The notes under the pieces were generated by a model, which was given only the letters and a program-made list of their open reading frames with translations, was not told the DNA's origin and made no database searches. Both the position numbers and the translations under genes were made by a program. Of a stretch of 57,500 nt of DNA, positions 56,157 through 57,500 are shown piece by piece; position 1 is the stretch's first letter, and every line of letters begins with the position of its first letter. This stretch comes from Chrysomallon squamiferum (lineage: Eukaryota; Mollusca; Gastropoda; Neomphalida; Peltospiridae), in assembly GCA_012295275.1 (NCBI GenBank), contig CM022665.1:42288652-42346151 (forward strand), written 5' to 3'.

Positions 56157-56790
56157 CATGACGTTATATTATATATTACACGTTAAACATATATTACATT
56201 ACATGACGTTATATTGTATATTACAAGTTATACATATATTACATTACATGACATTATATTATATATTACATTACATGACGTTATATTGTATATTACACGT
56301 TATACATATATTACAATATATGACGTTATATTGTATATTACACGTTAAACGTGTATTATATTACATGACATTATATTGTATATTACACGTTAAACATGTA
56401 TTACATTATATGACGTTATATTGTATATTACACGCTAAACATATATTACATTACATGACGTTATACTGTATATTACACTTTAAACATGTATTACATTATA
56501 TGACGTTATATTGTATATTACACGTTAAACATGTATTACTTTACATGACGTTATATTGTATATTACACGTTAAACATGTATTACTTTACATGACGTTATA
56601 TTGTATATTACACGTTAAACATATATTACTTTATATGACGTTATATTGTATATTACACGTTAAACATGTATTACATTACATGACGGTAAACATAAACATG
56701 TATTACTTTACATGACGTTATACTGTATATTACACGTTAAACATATATTACATTACATGACGTTATATTGTATATTACACGTTAAACATA
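56157..56790 (+). repeat. 45-bp satellite, ~14 copies
   Basis: GACGTT or GACATT recurs at 56160, 56205, 56250, 56277, 56322, 56367, 56412, 56457, 56502, 56547, 56592, 56637, 56682, 56714 and 56759. Nearly all spacings are 45, with one 27 and one 32 from deletions. Unit: ATGACGTTATATTGTATATT then ACACGTTAAACATGTATTAC and ATTAC. Since 45 is 15 codons, one plus-strand frame stays open for 185 codons (56158-56715) as a 15-residue repeat close to MTLYCILHVKHVLHY. Nothing else suggests it is translated. Confidence 0.96.
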
Positions 56791-56995
56791 CGCAGACGCT
56801 CAGACACGAAACCTGCGTGTCGTGTCCTACATTCGGCTCCGCGTTCGTCCGTAAAGCCGTGGAGAAAACTTGACATTAGCAGACCACAATGATCCGGATT
56901 AAACTTGACGATACACACTGAAACACGTTCAGTGAACAGAAAGTCGTTTTAAATTATGTACAGCGTATATGCGACAACCTAACAGCCTCACAGAC

Positions 56996-56998
<3 letters not shown>
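56791..56998. other. short single-copy GC-balanced segment
   Basis: Separates two arrays. Contains CGGCTCCGCGTTCGTCCG near 56834. No gene recognised. Confidence 0.55.

Positions 56999-57084
<86 letters not shown>
56999..57084. repeat. (TG)43 microsatellite
   Basis: 86 bp of uninterrupted TG. Confidence 0.97.
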
Positions 57085-57087
<3 letters not shown>

Positions 57088-57500
57088 TTCATCTAACGGA
57101 GGTTATAGCATATTTGGTTTGAAGATAATAATACTATAAGAACGTGGATTGACCGTGTGACAGTAATATTTTGTCCGTGTGTTAGAAGTTTGTATTAATA
57201 GTAGTATGTTAGTGTATCAGAGTGTTATGATGTTAGTGTGTTAGAGTATTGTAATGTTATGATATTAGTGTGTTAGAGTGTTATGATGTTAGTGTATTAG
57301 AGTATTATGATGTTAGTGTGTTAGAGTGTTATGAAGTTAATGTATTAGAGTGTTATTTGGTTGGTGTGTTAGTGTATTAGAGTGTTATGACGTTAGTGTA
57401 TTAGAGTGTTATGATGTTAGTGTGTTAGAGTATTTCGATGATACTCGTGTGTTACTGGATTTTAATAATATTAGTTTTCATTATATTAGCGTATTATGAT
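57085..57500. repeat. 24-bp minisatellite reaching the window edge
   Basis: After about 100 bp of spacer, GTTAGTGTRTTAGAGTGTTA then TGAT repeats from about 57205 to 57435 with 24-bp spacing (for example 57264, 57288, 57312, 57336), with occasional 8-bp expansions. It fades into TTAGTGT-like words at the right edge, so its end lies outside the window. Confidence 0.9.

Noticed and set aside
56158-56715. A 185-codon frame with 15-residue repeats as a possible repetitive protein
   Set aside because: Fully explained by a 45-bp tandem repeat whose consensus has no stop in that frame. No upstream promoter, signal peptide or flanking coding sequence seen.
56999-57500. Telomeric repeat near the right edge
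   Set aside because: The unit is a 24-bp TTAGTGTGTTAGAGTG-type word, not TTAGGG; TTAG words are incidental.

Overview
This window looks like non-coding DNA from a eukaryotic, probably metazoan, nuclear genome. It is AT-rich (about two thirds A+T by eye). It is densely packed with long, nearly pure microsatellites: (GA)n/(CT)n, (GT)n/(CA)n, (AAT)n/(ATT)n, (AGT)n, (TTTA)n, (TATG)n, and homopolymers up to 38 bases. It also holds several true minisatellites and degenerate tRNA-derived SINE-like fragments. This combination recalls a mollusc or another lophotrochozoan, but no sequence seen here fixes the species. I found no bacterial-style genes, rRNA, intact tRNA, CRISPR array or recognisable protein domain. 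The longest open frames are translations of tandem repeats: poly-RE/SL from GA/CT, poly-N/I/Y/L from AAT, VCVC/HTHT from GT/CA, and a 15-residue repeat from a 45-bp satellite.

Layout. 0-9 kb: a 41-bp minisatellite at the left edge, a CRE/E-box island near 1.9-2.1 kb, copy 1 of a dispersed element with a 185-bp GA tail (2.4-2.8 kb), a tRNA-like fragment (3.3 kb), a degenerate trinucleotide array with about 165-bp higher-order periodicity (6.1-7.2 kb), then three minisatellite families in succession: a G-rich 101-153 bp unit with quadruplex-forming runs, a 37-bp unit and a 17-bp unit (7.6-8.9 kb). 9-15 kb: a SINE-like element with an A27 tail, a 1.3-kb satellite of 60-71 bp units (10.6-11.9 kb), a GC-richer island (12.9-13.3 kb), a minus-strand SINE-like block, and an 18-bp double E-box palindrome (14.4 kb). 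15-36 kb: mostly trinucleotide arrays separated by short GC-richer islands. The best promoter-like island is at 18.84-19.07 kb. Others lie at 17.2, 21.5, 23.1, 26.0, 35.1-35.5 (with a perfect DR1 nuclear-receptor element) and 36.3 kb (with an X-box-like site). 36-50 kb: more arrays, a second, inverted copy of the GA-tailed element (44.5-44.8 kb), and a GC-richer island with a 108-codon ATG-started frame (48.3-48.7 kb). 50-57.5 kb: a 480-bp polypurine block, a 15/16-bp minisatellite open in several frames, a 70-75 bp tandem triplication, and a right end made of successive arrays (degenerate ATTACATT, 45-bp, GT43, 24-bp).

No genes can be shown to work together here. The sequence is best read as intergenic or long-intronic DNA with scattered possible regulatory islands. 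Everything about promoters and transcription-factor sites is motif-level inference. I did not find a convincing new biological system. The most informative objects are the two-copy GA-tailed repeat, the G-rich minisatellite, the 60-71 bp satellite, the promoter-like islands and the string of tRNA-derived remnants.
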